64,000 bases of DNA, taken from NCBI GenBank assembly GCA_021014325.1, contig CM037463.1, positions 1,488,001 to 1,552,000 on the forward strand, given 5' to 3'. The notes beneath the pieces are model-generated. The model was not told the origin of the DNA, did not search any database, and was given only the letters and a program-made list of their open reading frames with translations. Source of the DNA: Plazaster borealis. Lineage: Eukaryota; Echinodermata; Asteroidea; Forcipulatida; Labidiasteridae. This document shows positions 62,042-64,000 of this stretch, one piece after another; position 1 is the stretch's first letter; every line of letters begins with the position of its first letter. A program made the translations under genes and the position numbers.

Positions 62042-62947
62042 TCTATAAAACCTTTAACATTTTAACCATTGTTTTTATTACAGTTTTTCTATTCTATGCA
62101 AGACTACTATTTATTTGAATCTTCCATGAAAGAGGTGAATCCACTTTGTGATCATCTTTCAGATTAAAGTTTAGTACTAAGTTTCTTTTATACTTGTTTC
62201 CCCTTTCAGAGATTGAAAATAAACAAATATGTCAATGACCTTCCTTTTCTTCCAGATGTTTTCATATCATGCATTTCTAATGAGGTGTTAAAAAATTTTC
62301 TCAAATTAGTTGTAAGGTATCACATCAATGATACTGTTGATGCTGTTTAGGGATGAGAAATTTCAAACTGTTATCTGAATTCAAACTTTTGTATGTCTGC
62401 CTGGTAAAAAAAATGGTTGTTTTTTCTTCAGATTATTTAAGAGTATCATGCTGTGTGAAATACTTCTAAAGCTCAGAGGATTCTATTTTCAAATGCGCCT
62501 TGAAATTGTTACCAAGTTCTCAAAAAACCATCATTTCAACTTGCCTCCTAAAGTTTGGATCCTAGTTTTAGACCTTTTTGTCAGCAATGACTCTCTCGGC
62601 TCTGAATAAATGAACTCCCATCTATTGCATGGTGTTTGTAGATTGTGTGGAATGCAACTGCATGGATTAAAACACAGCCATTGAAAATTACATTGATTAT
62701 GCTTGTTCAATGCATGTAGTGCCTTTATCAGAGAAGGTATAATTGGAATACAGTTAAGTGAATAAGTAACTGTAGTTCTTCATTCACGACATGAAATCAT
62801 ATTGCAGGTTGGCAAAGTGCCTTTGTCATTTGAAACCACTATTGATTTTGAACACTCAGTCAATAGGAAGTTTTACTCTGTTTTTTTTTTACATTCATCC
62901 CAATGTCATAATAATATGCTGGTATAGTGCCTTTATAGACTGCATGG
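62042..62947 (+). other. NEMP1: NEMP1 3' flank / 3' UTR
   Basis: AT-rich and repeat-free. AATAAA at 62218-62223 and again at 62605-62610 are candidate cleavage signals about 180 and 570 nt after the stop. No other gene seen. Confidence 0.5.
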
Positions 62948-63192
62948 AGTGTCGTGGCCGAGCGGTTAAGAGCACTGGACTCAAGCTCTGATGTTTCGGA
63001 TTAGCAGAGTGTGGGTTCGAGTCCCGGTTGTGACACTTGTGTCCTTAAGCAAAATATTTAACCATTATAGCTATTAGCTTCGTCCTTCGGATGGGACGTA
63101 AAGCCGTACATCCCGTGTGTTGTGTTATGCACGTAAAAGAACCCAGTTACACTTATCGCTAAGAGAAGGGGGTTTGCCCCGGTGTGTCTGGC
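62948..63192 (+). mobile_element. tRNA-derived SINE, body type 1 (3' truncated)
   Basis: GTGTCGTGGCCGAGCGGTTA head, GGGTTCGAGTCCCGG, GGATGGGACGTAAAGCCGTA, ACGTAAAAGAACCCAG, GTTTGCCCCGGTGTG. The ATT tail is missing. Confidence 0.9.
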
Positions 63193-63547
63193 AGTGGTTG
63201 AATACACTTGGTCTATTCATACGTCTTTTCTTCATCTAAAAAATGTTTCGCTCTCAGTTGCTTTGCTCGCCTCGCCCCCCGCCCCCTTTTAAAGAGGCAT
63301 GTTGCCTTTGGATTGATTGGGTGCTTTGGGCTATAAAAAGCGTTTGTTTTGACATGAATATGGTTGGAAAGATAATGATTCACACAAATATCCCTTTAAA
63401 TTGTGTGGTTTTTGTGTAATTTCATGACAGAACACGGTCTGCTAATTTGTACAACCAAGTTTTAGACTCCACAAAATGGCGGACCATATGTTCTGCTGGT
63501 TGTATTTCCAGAGGCAAGTTTATATTTCCTTAATCACTACTCACTAA

Positions 63548-63720
63548 TAGACCTTATGCACATGACGTCATTTGAGTAGGGCGCCCTCGCCTAGAGGTCA
63601 AAAGGAGGTTGTTCATTGGCCAATCATGTGCGCTGCGGGTACAAATCTGCGCGTTTCCATTGTTTCATCATCAGTTTACCTCTAAGATGGCGGCTGGATG
63701 ACGTCAATGCATAAGGTCTA
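63548..63720. mobile_element. TAGACCTTATGCA MITE carrying CRE-like palindromes
   Basis: Ends TAGACCTTATGCA and TGCATAAGGTCTA, probably with a TA or TAA/TTA duplication. TGACGTCA occurs near both ends (63563-63570 and 63699-63706) and a YY1-like AAGATGGCGGC at 63684-63694. Non-coding. Confidence 0.75.
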
Positions 63721-63921
63721 TTACAACACACTGTAGGTATTTTTGTGCACGAACAACTCTTAAAAAGGATAAGGAGAAATTACAAACAGCAACATTTTGA
63801 GAGATTTGAAGACAAGGCGCCCCTTTAATATTTTCGGGCTTGTTTAAACTATGCATTTGGCTGCTCTTTTATCTGCTTGTTTGTCTGTTTTGTGTGTTTG
63901 TTTGTCATGTCTTATCCGTAG

Positions 63922-63959
63922 GCTTCCCACATCGAGCTGTGCTTTCTGGATTTGCCTCA
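63922..63959 (+). CDS. Possible short exon of an unidentified downstream gene
   Basis: 38 bp bounded by CTTATCCGTAG and TCA|GTAAGT. In one frame reads FPHRAVLSGFA. Only splice-like borders support it, and the window ends 41 bp later. Confidence 0.15.
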
Positions 63960-64000
63960 GTAAGTTGCTCTCTCCTGAGAATTACTATTCAGGTTTTTTA

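Noticed and set aside
62948..63020. Functional tRNA-Leu or tRNA-Ser gene
   Set aside because: The head continues directly into the conserved SINE body and recurs many times in the window.

Overview
This is nuclear DNA of a marine deuterostome, most likely an echinoderm. That is an inference from three things: AT-rich, intron-rich gene structure with short coding exons; orthologues of the animal genes TUT1 and NEMP1; and very dense tRNA-headed SINEs and palindromic MITEs. The octamer TAGGCCTA also recurs far above expectation, which I associate with ambulacrarian genomes. Nothing fixes the species. There is no prokaryotic organisation, CRISPR array or operon.

Three host genes can be supported. 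(1) The last coding exon of a rhodopsin-family GPCR lies on the + strand at 28448-29595 (TM4 to the C-terminus, with a very long third intracellular loop). Its upstream exons were not found. (2) A complete TUT1 / Star-PAP gene (U6 snRNA terminal uridylyltransferase / nuclear poly(A) polymerase) lies on the - strand at 47210-34000. It has 8 coding exons, all GT-AG with compatible phases, and encodes 897 aa with a C2H2 finger, RRM, nucleotidyltransferase core with three Asp, and PAP-associated region. (3) A complete NEMP1 (TMEM194) nuclear-envelope membrane protein gene lies on the + strand at 51453-62041. It has 8 coding exons, encodes 412 aa, and has a signal peptide, luminal domain, transmembrane bundle and nucleoplasmic tail. 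TUT1 and NEMP1 are divergent, 4.2 kb apart. Three ZNF143/THAP11-like motifs lie between them.

Layout: 1-27.4 kb has no convincing host gene. It holds repeats, a 63-bp coding-phase minisatellite, a 7-bp tandem array, nested MITEs, a solo LTR (20646-21465) and one copy of a 1.08-kb DNA element. 27.4-29.6 kb holds a DIRS/Ngaro-like gag-type ORF (-) and the GPCR exon (+). 34-47.2 kb is TUT1, with introns full of SINEs and MITEs. 47.2-51.4 kb is the divergent intergenic region, with the second, inverted 1.08-kb copy and a 705-bp foldback element. 51.4-62 kb is NEMP1. 62-64 kb holds its 3' flank, a SINE and a MITE.

The most informative material is the repeat layer. At least six MITE groups share TTAA target duplications, about 20-bp terminal repeats ending in a TTGGTA-like motif, and (in the groups examined) a central palindrome. 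Several are caught as filled sites with an empty counterpart in the same window. One sits 11 bp from the NEMP1 exon 3 splice junction and probably supplies part of its acceptor region. All coordinates come from reading the sequence; no database search was done.
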